From positions 1-40,441 of the forward strand of contig JAAYSJ010000005.1 of assembly GCA_012518395.1 (NCBI GenBank): a stretch of DNA of 40,441 nucleotides, in the 5' to 3' direction. Under the pieces are notes generated by a model that saw only the letters and a program-made list of their open reading frames with translations, was not told the origin of the DNA and did no database searches. Position numbers and translations under genes: made by a program. The DNA comes from Clostridiales bacterium. Its GTDB lineage: Bacteria > Bacillota > Clostridia > Caldicoprobacterales > UBA3941. Shown in pieces: positions 1 to 7,555 of this stretch; position 1 is the stretch's first letter; each line of letters opens with the position of its first letter.

Positions 1-81
1 ACTATTGGCAACATAACTATCTTAAATATTGGAAAAAGAACTTGGGCTTCACAATACCTTAAATCAATAAGGGATGCTTAA
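1..81 (+). CDS. C-terminal end of an unidentified protein (partial)
   Basis: Frame 1 is open from the window edge to a TAA and gives 26 residues ending in SQYLKSIRDA. Only the tail is present, so no domain can be named. It is followed by an AT-rich spacer with a TATAAT at about 171-176. I list it because the reading frame runs cleanly to a stop at the edge; that it is coding is an inference. Confidence 0.35.
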   Translation, partial: TIGNITILNIGKRTWASQYLKSIRDA

Positions 82-202
82 AACTGTAGATAAAGCAGGG
101 GGATATTCTTTTTTCTAAAAACCCATAATATCTTGACGCGATCGGCATGTCCTATTAAGTGGATATTTATGTTATAATCATAGTAGAATATTTCATTTGG
201 GG

Positions 203-419
203 GTGAAAGCAAATAGACTAGAAGGAAGTAAGAAACCCCTATCCAAACCAATTTGTAAAATTCAAGGTATTGAAGTCACATATTAAAGAAGATCGTGAAT
301 ACGTTGATGAGATAGCCTTTATAAGTCCGGTTACCGATGATGAAGCAACAAAAGAACTTTTGGATTCCAGGGACAATGAACTCGTTTATCATACTTCAAA
401 AGAAGATATTATTGTATAG
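203..419 (+). pseudogene. Small gene with a probable frameshift, function unknown
   Basis: A GTG start behind a GGGGG ribosome site opens a frame of 27 codons (MKANRLEGSKK...) that stops at 284-286. A second frame, open from 222 and ending at the TAG at 417-419, continues with codon-like sequence (KEDREYVDEIAFISP...ELLDSRDNELVYHTSKEDIIV). The two pieces overlap between about 261 and 283, and a single-base indel there would fuse them into one protein of roughly 70 residues. I do not recognise the family. It could be a real mutation, a sequencing error, or two unrelated short frames. Confidence 0.4.
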
Positions 420-456
420 CTAAGGACCAGAATCGGTTTAAGGAGATTATACAGGA

Positions 457-606
457 ATGCAAGATGAAAAAGGTTATTTTGGTGATACCCAAGTTAAAAT
501 TCAATGCCCCGTTAAAATGGTATACTGCAATTGCTTTAGGCATGATAATAAAATTATTTTTGATTTAACTGAAAAAATCCGCTTGCTCAATCGTCATAGT
601 TTATGA
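457..606 (+). CDS. Small cysteine-containing protein, 49 aa
   Basis: This short frame starts at an ATG about a dozen bases after an AAGGAG ribosome site and ends just before the ribosome site of the sigma factor gene, so the two could be translationally linked. The middle holds three cysteines close together (QCPVKMVYCNC) followed by a charged C-terminal part (DLTEKIRLLNRHS). The cysteine cluster could bind metal, but no known motif is complete. No family is recognised. Its position directly upstream of an ECF sigma gene is the only functional hint. Confidence 0.4.
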   Translation: MQDEKGYFGDTQVKIQCPVKMVYCNCFRHDNKIIFDLTEKIRLLNRHSL

Positions 607-620
607 GAGGAGGTCGGGAT

Positions 621-1136
621 ATGGATGCTAAAGAGCTTGCCAAACAATTTTCTAAAGTGCGTAGTGGGGATAAAGAAGCCTTTTCAATAATATACCACGA
701 CATGAAAACCCCCATCTACGCTGTTGTCCTACGTATTGTGGGTTCAAGGGAGACCGCGGAGGATATTACACAGGAATTGTTTGTAAAACTTTTTGTATCA
801 CCACCCGATACCTCAATAAAAAACCCCAGAGCATGGGTGTTTCAAATGGCGCGCAATTTGGCACTCGATGCTTTGAGAAAGAAACAGCACGCAGAGCTGG
901 ATAATAACGCCTCTTCATCAGATATTCCGGTAGATGAGTGGATGAGTATGCAATATGACATTGAAAAGGCCATAATGCGGTTGTCTACTGAGGAGCGGGA
1001 AATAGTCACATATTATCTAACTATTGGTCTATCCTTTAAAGAAGTTGCGAGCATAATGGATTTATCTCTTTCAGCGACATACAGAAGGTATAGAAAAGCT
1101 CTTACAGTTTTACGTGAACATTTACAGGAGGTTTGA
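621..1136 (+). CDS. ECF-type RNA polymerase sigma factor (sigma-70 family)
   Basis: This is a 171-residue protein with the two domains of extracytoplasmic-function sigma factors. Region 2 covers about residues 10-85 (GDKEAFSIIYHDM, then ETAEDITQELFVKLF and NPRAWVFQMARNLALDALRKK). Region 4 covers about 112-165 (STEEREIVTYYL, then GLSFKEVASIMDLSLSATYRRYRKAL, a helix-turn-helix). I chose the ATG at 621 because AGGAGG lies seven bases ahead; an in-frame ATG at 603 lies upstream of that site and has none of its own. The stop is immediately followed by the next gene, so the two form an operon. Such sigma factors usually respond to envelope or surface stress and are held by a partner encoded next door. 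The target promoters cannot be told from this window. Confidence 0.93.
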   Translation: MDAKELAKQFSKVRSGDKEAFSIIYHDMKTPIYAVVLRIVGSRETAEDITQELFVKLFVSPPDTSIKNPRAWVFQMARNLALDALRKKQHAELDNNASSSDIPVDEWMSMQYDIEKAIMRLSTEEREIVTYYLTIGLSFKEVASIMDLSLSATYRRYRKALTVLREHLQEV

Positions 1137-1137
1137 A

Positions 1138-2058
1138 ATGAAAAAAAGTCTTTTGTTTGTATTGGCAGCACTGTTAGTGCTATTTGGGGGTGCTACTGCC
1201 CTTGCGGCTGAAACAGGACAAAAAGATATCGAACCAATTGAGCCATTGATAGAAAATGAAGAGGCCATTGCTGAGGACATAAATTCGGAAGACTTATCTG
1301 ATGAAAGAGCGGCTGATGATTCAGCCCATAAGACAATAACAGACGACAAGAAGTTTCAAACAGCAGATGACCTTTTTCAGTATTGGCATGGTAACCATAT
1401 TGATAGCGAAACAAGCCCATATCCACCTTATATTTGTGGTGTATACAGTACCGATGGGACGGGAAAGAATCTTACATTTGCTGTAACGAAAGATGAAGCC
1501 GGGGAGGCGGGAAAGGCAGAAATACTTGGCCTGGTTACCGATAAATCAACTGTATCCTTTACCTATCAGAGTTATTCCTATGCCGAACTAATGGAAGTGC
1601 AGCTCGAACTGACCCCATACCTAGGCGGTGAAGCTGGGGTTAACGGTCTTGGTATTGATGATAGGAAAAATGCTTTAATTGTGGGGATTGAAGAAGGGAA
1701 TAAGAAGGCAAAAGATTTCATGCGTAGTAGTTTTGAAAAATACGGTGATAAAATTCAGTTTGAACTAAATACAGGAGCAGTTCCTGGGGATTCTAATTTC
1801 CATGAAATTCCCGATAAAGTGATGGGTGGGCGCAGAGGTCTGTGGTATCTTTTTATACCCCTCGCATTGGTAATGTCCATGACCATACTTGTAACTTTTC
1901 GTCATCGATGGGTACCTTTGATGCAGACAAATATGGGCGGAGTCGCTACCAAAAGGACGATTAGTACCCATCAAGTAAAAGAGATGGTAAAAAAAGTGAA
2001 ACTCATCCCACCTACAGAGCTTGATGAAAAGGTTTTTACGGAAATTAAGGAGAAGTAA
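1138..2058 (+). CDS. Exported single-pass membrane protein, likely partner of the ECF sigma factor
   Basis: This is a 306-residue protein starting at an ATG with GGAGG inside the end of the sigma gene and a one-base gap between the two, which implies coupled translation. Residues 1-24 form a signal peptide (MKKSLLFVLAALLVLF, ending ALAAE). They are followed by an acidic linker, an extracytoplasmic domain (about 80-230), one membrane helix (about 238-260, GLWYLFIPLALVMSMTILVTF) and a basic cytoplasmic tail of about 45 residues. The usual zinc-binding anti-sigma motif (HxxxCxxC) is absent and the topology is the reverse of a classic anti-sigma factor, because the large domain is outside. By position it should control or be controlled by the sigma factor. 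That role is inferred. The outer domain is not recognised. Confidence 0.7.
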   Translation: MKKSLLFVLAALLVLFGGATALAAETGQKDIEPIEPLIENEEAIAEDINSEDLSDERAADDSAHKTITDDKKFQTADDLFQYWHGNHIDSETSPYPPYICGVYSTDGTGKNLTFAVTKDEAGEAGKAEILGLVTDKSTVSFTYQSYSYAELMEVQLELTPYLGGEAGVNGLGIDDRKNALIVGIEEGNKKAKDFMRSSFEKYGDKIQFELNTGAVPGDSNFHEIPDKVMGGRRGLWYLFIPLALVMSMTILVTFRHRWVPLMQTNMGGVATKRTISTHQVKEMVKKVKLIPPTELDEKVFTEIKEK

Positions 2059-2148
2059 TTATGGTTAGCCCACCTAGTCTATAGGAAATTGGAACCTCCA
2101 TCATGGTAGCCAAAAATGTATATTTAAGTGCCTACACTAATGTGACAT

Positions 2149-2196
2149 AAAAGGGAACCGTAGACTTCAAATAATAGTTTGCGTTCTCTTTTTTGT
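2149..2196 (+). terminator. Rho-independent terminator after the sigma operon
   Basis: An imperfect inverted repeat (AAAAGGGAACCG paired with CGTTCTCTTTTT, extended by TAGACT/AGTTTG) encloses an AT-rich loop and ends in a run of T. It lies about 90 bases after the sigma operon and just ahead of the first partial yyaL copy. Confidence 0.6.
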
Positions 2197-2248
2197 TATG
2201 GTGAATTCCGGTAGGATGATACATGGATTATGGGACCGCTTCACGGGA

Positions 2249-2254
2249 TATAAT
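2249..2254 (+). promoter_or_regulatory. -10 box of partial yyaL copy A
   Basis: TATAAT stands 38 bases before the ATG of copy A. The same box recurs before all six yyaL 5' ends: 4312, 22241, 23998, 25431 and 27274, with 31-32 bases to the ATG in the other five. The block CGGGRTATAATAYTNNCAATA is shared. No good -35 hexamer is seen at 17 bases, so either the promoter is weak or an activator helps it. Confidence 0.6.
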
Positions 2255-2292
2255 ACTTTCAATAGACCATATACTACGAAGGAGCCAATAAT

Positions 2293-2496
2293 ATGACTAA
2301 TTCAGATAAAGTGCCAAATAGATTGATAAACGAGAAATTGCCGTATCTACTACAACACGCCCAGAACCCCATAGACTGGTATCTCTGGTCTGATGGGGTC
2401 TTTGAAAAAGCCAAGGCAGAAGATAAGCCCATCTTTCTGTCCATCGGTTATTCCACCTGCCATTGGTGCCATGTTCGTGAAATAAACTACCTGTAA
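2293..2496 (+). pseudogene. yyaL: Partial yyaL 5' end, copy A (N-terminal thioredoxin part only)
   Basis: The 67-codon frame matches the first 61 residues of the full-length YyaL at 27311 up to and including CHWCHV, then turns into an unrelated short tail (REINYL) and stops. It keeps an ATG, a GGAGCC ribosome site and a TATAAT box. It is the most altered of the open copies relative to the intact gene (for example S16L, P31L and E35G), which fits it being the oldest. The complete protein is about 720 residues, so this fragment lacks the rest of the thioredoxin fold and the whole barrel domain. It could still be expressed as a small CxxC peptide; nothing here shows that it is. Confidence 0.85.
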
Positions 2497-2565
2497 ATGA
2501 GTTAATATGATGGGCCCTAGGACTTTATAATATCTTTCTTATACATATTATACGCTTGAAATATT
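2473..2565 (+). repeat. Conserved tail after partial yyaL copy A
   Basis: Straight after GGTGCCATGT the sequence leaves yyaL and enters a block shared with the other partial copies: GTGAAATAAACTAC, then about 40 bases on, ATCTTTCTTATACATATTATACGC. Similar tails start at about 4522 (copy B), 22461 (copy C) and 25641 (copy E). The tail probably marks the left end of the inserted cassette. Confidence 0.65.
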
Positions 2566-3041
2566 AGACCAGGAAGTCTAGTCCTTGGGAACTAGTGCAG
2601 CGATTCTATGGCTATATTATTTTCTAATGTCTTCCCATAGACATTATCTGGTATAATGTATTCATAATACGGTGAAACAGGATAATATGTACTGTGATAT
2701 TTATAGACATAGGTAAGCCTCCAAAAAGGTCAATATTTATAAAAAATATTTAGGGTAGATTATATCCACATTGGTACATTTATATTTAGGCAGGGGAATA
2801 TAAAAGCTGTTGTCATATGCAGTCCGGGGTATGATGGGGGACATATTCTTTTGTCAGCTGAACTAGATACAATGTATTGGAAGTTTCCTAAAAAGTAGTT
2901 AAAAAGGCTATTAAAAGTGGCACGTTCCTAGATAGTATATAATACTTTCGCTGGCAAAGGACATTATGGAATACGCATCTTCTAATGGTTCTGGACTAAT
3001 GGATAGTTCTGTAGATATCTTTTTTGGGAGGGTGAAATTAG
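2566..3041 (+). other. Non-coding AT-rich spacer inside cassette A
   Basis: No convincing gene is seen. There are TATAAT-like boxes near 2652 and 2938 and several stop-rich short frames. It may contain a decayed gene, but no protein similarity can be read from it. Confidence 0.35.
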
Positions 3042-3220
3042 TGGATGATATTTTTATATTGCCATATTCTTTGTATGACCTATCCTTTTTTAGGGTGATT
3101 GAAAATGCCATGCGAGGATACCATATTCAATTTGATTTTGCTAAGGAAATTGATCGGACTGAAGAATATATTAGACATATCGAAGAAAGTTTCCGAGCAA
3201 ATGACGGCAAAGATACCTAG
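3042..3220 (+). CDS. Small hypothetical protein, about 59 aa
   Basis: The likely start is the GTG that lies about six bases after GGGAGG; a GTG nine bases earlier abuts that site too closely. The product begins VDDIFILPYSLYDLSFFRVI and ends in a charged helix-like stretch rich in E, R and D. I do not recognise the family. It lies between the tail of copy A and the VapBC pair, so it is cargo of the same cassette. It could be a truncated remnant. Confidence 0.35.
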
Positions 3221-3397
3221 CTACCGTTGTTGGCCATAATATTTAAGTGTATGATATGGAGGGAAAAATAAATACAACGCTTATTTCAATTATCCTTTTT
3301 TGTTTTGTAACATTTTAACCTATTGTTTGTTAACCTCATATGCTATAATTAATTAAGCAATGGTGTTCTTAATATGAAGAGGAGGGATGTGTTAATT

Positions 3398-3640
3398 ATG
3401 AACTATATCTCTAAACTCAATGAAGATAGAAGCATAAAAATACCGGAGGAAATTTTAAAAAAGTCTGGTTTAAAGCCGGGTATTGATGTTATATGGCTGT
3501 ACGATGAAGATGCTGGACAAATATTATTAATGGAAAAACCTAATAGTTTTGCAAAGGCTATGAGAGGGTTGGGTAAAGGATTGTGGGGGAATACCGATGC
3601 TAATGCTTATATAAAAGAGGAAAGAGAATCATGGGAATAG
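3398..3640 (+). CDS. vapB: AbrB/MazE-like (VapB-type) antitoxin
   Basis: This is an 80-residue protein with an N-terminal swapped-hairpin AbrB fold: ISKLNEDRSIKIPEEILKKSGLKPGIDVIWLY (about residues 3-34). The C-terminal half (AKAMRGLGKGLWGNTDANAYIKEERESW) is the kind of flexible arm that wraps the toxin. The chosen ATG has GGAGG about twelve bases ahead; an in-frame ATG at 3374 precedes that site and is less likely. The stop overlaps the start of the PIN toxin gene by ten bases, the usual TA arrangement with antitoxin first. Antitoxins of this class bind their own promoter, so autoregulation is expected. A TATAAT-like box lies at about 3343-3348. Confidence 0.85.
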   Translation: MNYISKLNEDRSIKIPEEILKKSGLKPGIDVIWLYDEDAGQILLMEKPNSFAKAMRGLGKGLWGNTDANAYIKEERESWE

Positions 3641-4074
3641 ATAGCAGGAAGCACATATTATTGGACACTAATTGCTTTATATATTATTTTGAGGACAACC
3701 CCAACTATTCAGACAAATTGGAGAAAATGTTCACGGATATTCAAAATGGAAATTGTGAGGCATTTATGTCGATAATATCTTTTATGGAGATCTTGGTGAA
3801 GCCTAAAAAGGAAAATAATATATTTATAGAGAATAGATACAAATTAATGTTAACTAATTATCCGAATCTTTCAATTATCAATGTTGATTATAAAATTGCA
3901 GATATAGCATCAAGACTACGTGCGGAACATAATATTAAAACCCCAGATGCGATAATTCTAGCCACAGGCATTTCCAAGGACGTGAATTTTTTTATCACAA
4001 ATGATATAAGACTAAATGATATATGTAATAAAGTGGGGGTAAAGGGAATCATTTTAGAGAATCTAGTAGATTAG
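3631..4074 (+). CDS. vapC: PIN-domain ribonuclease toxin (VapC-type)
   Basis: The 147-residue protein is a full-length PIN domain. Its acidic metal-binding residues are visible: D in LLDTNCFIYYFED (about residue 12), E in IISFMEILVKP (about 53), D in IKTPDAIILATGI (about 112) and D in FFITNDIRLND (about 131). Known relatives cut tRNA, rRNA or mRNA and are held inactive by the antitoxin encoded just upstream, which this gene overlaps. All key positions are intact, so the pair is probably functional. It is the cargo between partial yyaL copies A and B. Confidence 0.9.
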   Translation: MGIDSRKHILLDTNCFIYYFEDNPNYSDKLEKMFTDIQNGNCEAFMSIISFMEILVKPKKENNIFIENRYKLMLTNYPNLSIINVDYKIADIASRLRAEHNIKTPDAIILATGISKDVNFFITNDIRLNDICNKVGVKGIILENLVD

Positions 4075-4096
4075 GGATTATAAATTTGTAAAGTTG

Positions 4097-4125
4097 GTAG
4101 CCTACCGTAATAAGGCTACTGGTTG
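4097..4125 (+). terminator. Hairpin after vapBC
   Basis: The arms GTAGCC and GGCTAC surround a loop of about ten bases and are followed by a weak T/G-rich stretch. It is a possible terminator for the TA pair, although the T run is poor. Confidence 0.4.
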
Positions 4126-4349
4126 TTTGGGCAAAAAACTTTCTTATGTAAATCAATTTAGCCATTTTAGCAAGTGACTTTTAAAGGATGCCATTTTTGC
4201 AACTCATTACAGCCGCCGCTATATGCCCATTATAATAAAACGAAATAAAAAGGATGCCTAGATGGCGACCCTAGCACGAATATATCCGGATAGAACCACC
4301 ACCTTCCTGGGTATAATACTATCAATATACCATAGAGGAGCCTAATAAT

Positions 4350-4547
4350 ATGACTAATTCAAATAAAGCACCAAATAGATTAATAAACGAGAAATCCCCA
4401 TACCTATTGCAGCACGCCCATAACCCTGTGGACTGGTATCCCTGGCCAGACGAGGCCTTTGAAAAAGCCAAGGTGGAAGACAAGCCCATCTTCCTACCCA
4501 TCGGTTATTCCACCTGCCATTGGTGCCATGTTAGTAAAATAAACTAA
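4350..4547 (+). pseudogene. yyaL: Partial yyaL 5' end, copy B
   Basis: The 65-codon frame equals the first 61 residues of YyaL, with a few substitutions (A7, P33, V42, P50), ends CHWCHV and continues SKIN before the stop. It has an ATG, a GAGGAGCC ribosome site and a TATAAT box 32 bases ahead. The break point is the same as in copies A, C and E. It is followed by the common tail and then by a TA remnant. Confidence 0.85.
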
Positions 4548-4596
4548 TGACAGCCCAAAGGATTCGAGAGTTATTCTCTATATCTCTTATATACAT
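4522..4596 (+). repeat. Conserved tail after partial yyaL copy B
   Basis: The tail reads GTAAAATAAACTA, then TATCTCTTATATACATTATACGCC, closely matching the tails of copies A, C and E. The match fades soon after this point. Confidence 0.6.
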
Positions 4597-4712
4597 TATA
4601 CGCCTTAATAATGAGCTGATGTATTGTTTTAATATGTTTAATTCTTGGTGGTTATTTGAGATAATACATATATTAATAGAAGAAAACAATTTGTCGGAGG
4701 TGTTGCAATACT

Positions 4713-4862
4713 ATGATTGTTAATGAGATAAGGGATTCCATAAAGGATATAGTGGCTAAGTATCCAGTAAAAAGACTGCAACAATATCACATAATGTGCG
4801 TCATAATGTATGGGGTGATAAAATTAAGAATTGGGTGTATTTCCTAAGTAATTCTGTCTGAT
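4713..4862 (+). pseudogene. Remnant of a nucleotidyltransferase (MNT-type) antitoxin / HEPN module
   Basis: An ATG preceded by GGAGG opens MIVNEIRDSIKDIVAKYPVK, which is typical of the start of small MNT nucleotidyltransferases. Then the frame degenerates, and the GSxARG...SDID core that should follow is missing. A second short frame ends KIKNWVYFLSNSV, which could be the last residues of a HEPN partner. I read this as a TA module with its middle deleted. The family call rests on a short stretch and is tentative. It sits directly after the tail of copy B. Confidence 0.4.
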
Positions 4863-4890
4863 GATGTTTATTGGGCATAAAGTATGAACG

Positions 4891-5958
4891 CTATATGTCT
4901 GTTACAACCGTAAAAACAAAAAACAGAGCAAATAACAATACACCGCCCCAGATAATTATACCAAGGGTTCTTAGTAAAACATTCCTGCTTTTTGATAGGG
5001 GGAAAAACCTCCAGATGTTTCGGTAGTTACCTAACCATAGGGTCCCGGAAAGAAAAACTAAAAAGGAGAAAATACGTTCCATTAGAAGTTCCCCTGCTGC
5101 AGCATCTTCTACTTCCATAGAGAAACTAATGAATACAATAAACATATACCATAATGCAGATAATAGAATAATCCAAACATTTTTGCCTCTAAACCCCGGT
5201 GGAAGCCATGTACGTAGGGTCGACCGTGTTTCAGTATATACCCCCATAGCCGCATCTATTCCCAGCAAAAGGTCATCGACGCTTTGATATCTATTGCTAG
5301 GATCCATTTCCAGACATGTTTTTATTACGATCTTTAACCTTCCGTCATACCCTTTATGATTTGGCAATTGTCCAGTTAGCAGCTCATTAAGGAGCACCCC
5401 AATAGCATATATGTCGGTGGCAGGCTGTGAAACGGAAAAACCATATTGCTCGGGAGCGGCATAATCAATTGTTCCAATTAGTATTGTATCTTTCCTTTGA
5501 TTATATTTGCTTTCTTTCGCCGAATTAAAATCTATCAACACCAGCTCCCCATCAGCGGTAATGAGGAGGTTGCTCGGCTTTATATCTCTATGGACAATAG
5601 GTGGATCAAGTCCATGCAGAGGACGCAGAATTGAACATAATTGCCGGATTAGGGATATAGCCTCGGTTTCGCTATACGCTCCCGACTCATCGAGTTTATT
5701 GCGCAGAGTAATTCCGGAAACATACTCCTCAATGACATACAAAAGATCATTGTCTTCTATTAATTCAACTATTTTCGGTATCCCCGGTGAAGGATTCTCA
5801 GCCAGATATTCATATACCTTAATGTCGTAAACCTCATGTATCTTCATAACGAAAATTCTGTTGTTTTCCACGTTCTGGACGAGGTCGACAGAGTGGACTT
5901 CATCCACTACGGCAATCTTACGATAGTATGACAAGCGCACTTTATTTTCAATTTGCAT
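4891..5958 (-). CDS. Membrane-bound Ser/Thr protein kinase-like protein
   Basis: This is a 355-residue protein. About residues 10-240 form an Hanks-type kinase domain: the lysine in VFVMKI-like FVMKIHEV, hinge YVIEEYVSG, catalytic loop HRDIKPSNLL, metal site DFNSAK (DFN in place of DFG), activation segment GTIDYAAPEQYG, and DIYAIGVLLNELLTG. A clear glycine-rich loop is not seen at the N-terminus. After about residue 258 three hydrophobic segments follow (WIILLSALWYMFIVF, FSFLVFLSGTLWLGNY, LGIIIWGGVLLFALFFVF), so the kinase is cytoplasmic and anchored by its C-terminus. It has no PASTA repeats, unlike PrkC. It is divergent from a regulator-like gene with about 105 bases between them. The kinase family is certain; activity is likely because K, HRD and the metal D remain. 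Confidence 0.88.
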   Translation of the reverse strand: MQIENKVRLSYYRKIAVVDEVHSVDLVQNVENNRIFVMKIHEVYDIKVYEYLAENPSPGIPKIVELIEDNDLLYVIEEYVSGITLRNKLDESGAYSETEAISLIRQLCSILRPLHGLDPPIVHRDIKPSNLLITADGELVLIDFNSAKESKYNQRKDTILIGTIDYAAPEQYGFSVSQPATDIYAIGVLLNELLTGQLPNHKGYDGRLKIVIKTCLEMDPSNRYQSVDDLLLGIDAAMGVYTETRSTLRTWLPPGFRGKNVWIILLSALWYMFIVFISFSMEVEDAAAGELLMERIFSFLVFLSGTLWLGNYRNIWRFFPLSKSRNVLLRTLGIIIWGGVLLFALFFVFTVVTDI

Positions 5959-6063
5959 TTTCTCACCACAGTTTCCTGCTAATAATAGTCTTTAACAATG
6001 AGATGTGTTATCATTATATCATCCGATGTATATATATGTAAACTGGAGGTGTTTGGAGTATAT
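5959..6063. promoter_or_regulatory. Divergent promoter region between the kinase and regulator-like genes
   Basis: About 105 AT-rich bases separate two divergent starts. GTTATCATTATATCATC on the plus strand contains -10-like sequence for one or both directions. Shared control is plausible but not shown. Confidence 0.35.
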
Positions 6064-6510
6064 ATGAGATATAAAAGCACTTCAAGGTTATTTGATGTTC
6101 TAAAATCCGCAGATAAAGATAATATTGGTAAGTATCAAAAGGATTATCTAGCCCATACATTTTCTGGATTTGTTGCATATATGGATTGGCTCATTTCTGA
6201 CAAAAAGCTTAAACGGAAGGATATTTTTCAGAAAGCAGATATGCCGCAAAAATACGGATATAAGCTGTTGTCAGGAGAAAGTCGTACTATTGACAGAGAT
6301 AAATTATTACGGATATTTATTGCCATGAATATGACACTCAAGGAAACACAGCGAGCTCTGACACTCTATGGCATGTCAATCCTTTACCCAAAGCTTAAGC
6401 GGGATGCAATCATTATTATTGCATTAAATAAAGGTATTTCATCGGTGGATACCGTTAATGAATGGCTTATCGAGCATAAAGAGCCGGCATTATCCAGAAG
6501 CCCGGATTAA
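6064..6510 (+). CDS. Putative helix-turn-helix regulator, divergent from the kinase
   Basis: The 148-residue product starts at the ATG following GGAGG and GGAG sites; an in-frame ATG at 5998 lies upstream of both. It is helical, and the middle (FSGFVAYMDWLISDKKLKRKDIFQKADMPQKYGYKLLSGE) reads like a Cro/XRE-type HTH, in which the phrase about starting a repression complex and then GYKLLSGESRTIDRDKLLRIFIAMN resembles helices 2-4. The residues around 95-135 (TLKETQRALTLYGMSILYPKLKRDAIIIIALNKG) fit the remaining helices. Being divergent from a kinase gene suggests that it is its regulator or substrate. No exact family is recognised. Confidence 0.55.
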   Translation: MRYKSTSRLFDVLKSADKDNIGKYQKDYLAHTFSGFVAYMDWLISDKKLKRKDIFQKADMPQKYGYKLLSGESRTIDRDKLLRIFIAMNMTLKETQRALTLYGMSILYPKLKRDAIIIIALNKGISSVDTVNEWLIEHKEPALSRSPD

Positions 6511-6606
6511 ATTTCCCCCAATTTAGGGGAAAAATACTGTCATATACCCCTTATAATGCTAAGTGTAATTAGCTAATTGCAATTAGCAATGGGGGTATTA
6601 TTTATA

Positions 6607-6840
6607 ATGGAAGCTATTGAACTAGCTACAATCTTATACCAAATGTATAACAATGCAGACCGAAATGAGGCTACCTGCCAAATTCATTTGTTTGGAATTA
6701 TCTATGCTAGTGAACTTCAAAGTTGTGGTCATCCCCTGAGACATATCGTAAAGCTCTCAGGTATCAGCATGGGTTATCTTCCGGAAATCAGCAAGGGTAT
6801 AAAACTTTCCAAATATGTTCAACTGAAGGAGAACAATTAG
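6607..6840 (+). CDS. Small hypothetical protein, possible DNA-binding, 77 aa
   Basis: The ATG follows a GGGGG ribosome site at a normal distance. The product (MEAIELATILYQMYNN..., then HPLRHIVKLSGISMGYLPEISKGIKLSKYV) has a helix-turn-helix feel in its second half. An AT-rich stretch with TATAAT at about 6551-6556 precedes it. I do not know the family. An overlapping frame that continues to 6947 seems to be a chance frame. Confidence 0.45.
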   Translation: MEAIELATILYQMYNNADRNEATCQIHLFGIIYASELQSCGHPLRHIVKLSGISMGYLPEISKGIKLSKYVQLKENN

Positions 6841-7159
6841 CGAAAGTCATTATACCAGGGTTTATCTATGCAGAAATCTTAGCTTACCCCCTTTATTCTG
6901 TTAAATATGAATATAAAAATGATATGAAGGCTAAGGGATCTATATAAAGTCATAAGACTATACTCAAGTTGTAGAGTGAATCCATTAAGGTTTTGGGAGG
7001 GTTGATTTAATAAACAAATTTATTTGTTCGGGTATGGCAAATAACTGAATAATAGGGGTTTCAAATATCCGATTGAATGGACGTAATTTCAGGAACTTCT
7101 TAATGGACTGAATTTTTGAAACTCCTTATTAAATAAATTAAAAGGGAAGGAAGTATAAA
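6841..7159 (+). other. Intergenic region without a recognised gene
   Basis: It is AT-rich and stop-rich. Its last part holds the AAGGGAAGGAAG ribosome site of the next gene. No repeat, RNA or convincing frame is seen. Confidence 0.4.
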
Positions 7160-7555
7160 ATGAAAACGGCAAAACTTATTATCGGTATAGTCAGTATTGT
7201 ACTTACATTTCTAATTCTGTTTCAATCGTGTGCGGTATCTATTGGTGAAGCATTGGAAAATGAGGGTGGAGGAACAGGTGGAGCTGGAATATTTGTAGCA
7301 ATTTTGATGCTAATTGCAGGTATTGTTGCAATAGCCGCGCGAAATAGTAAGGGCGGCGGGATTTTTTGCTTGGTTCTGTATGGGTTGGCCGGCATCATCG
7401 GCATTACATCAAAGGGCATTTTTAAAGATTTGGCCATTTGGGGAGGGCTTTGTTTGATCTTCGCAGTTTTCTTTCTTGTCAGCACAATTATGCATGATAA
7501 ACTTAAAACTGTGAAGGCTACAAAACTGGATGAAACAAAGGGGGAGGCATTATGA
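7160..7555 (+). CDS. Four-helix membrane protein, function unknown
   Basis: The 131-residue protein has four hydrophobic segments (about residues 5-27, 43-60, 68-83 and 92-110) and a basic, charged C-terminal tail. The loop after the first segment is glycine-rich (ENEGGGTGGAG). The ATG has a strong GGAAGGAAG site. The stop overlaps the start of the next gene by four bases (ATGA), so the two are translated together and likely work together at the membrane. The fold resembles small DUF4064-like membrane proteins, but I cannot assign it firmly. Confidence 0.7.
   Translation: MKTAKLIIGIVSIVLTFLILFQSCAVSIGEALENEGGGTGGAGIFVAILMLIAGIVAIAARNSKGGGIFCLVLYGLAGIIGITSKGIFKDLAIWGGLCLIFAVFFLVSTIMHDKLKTVKATKLDETKGEAL

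Noticed and set aside
2293-2496. Reading the partial yyaL copies as independent thioredoxin-like genes
   Set aside because: They end inside the fold just after CxxC, share an identical break and keep the yyaL promoter, so truncated copies are the simpler reading. Expression as small peptides is kept as a separate question.
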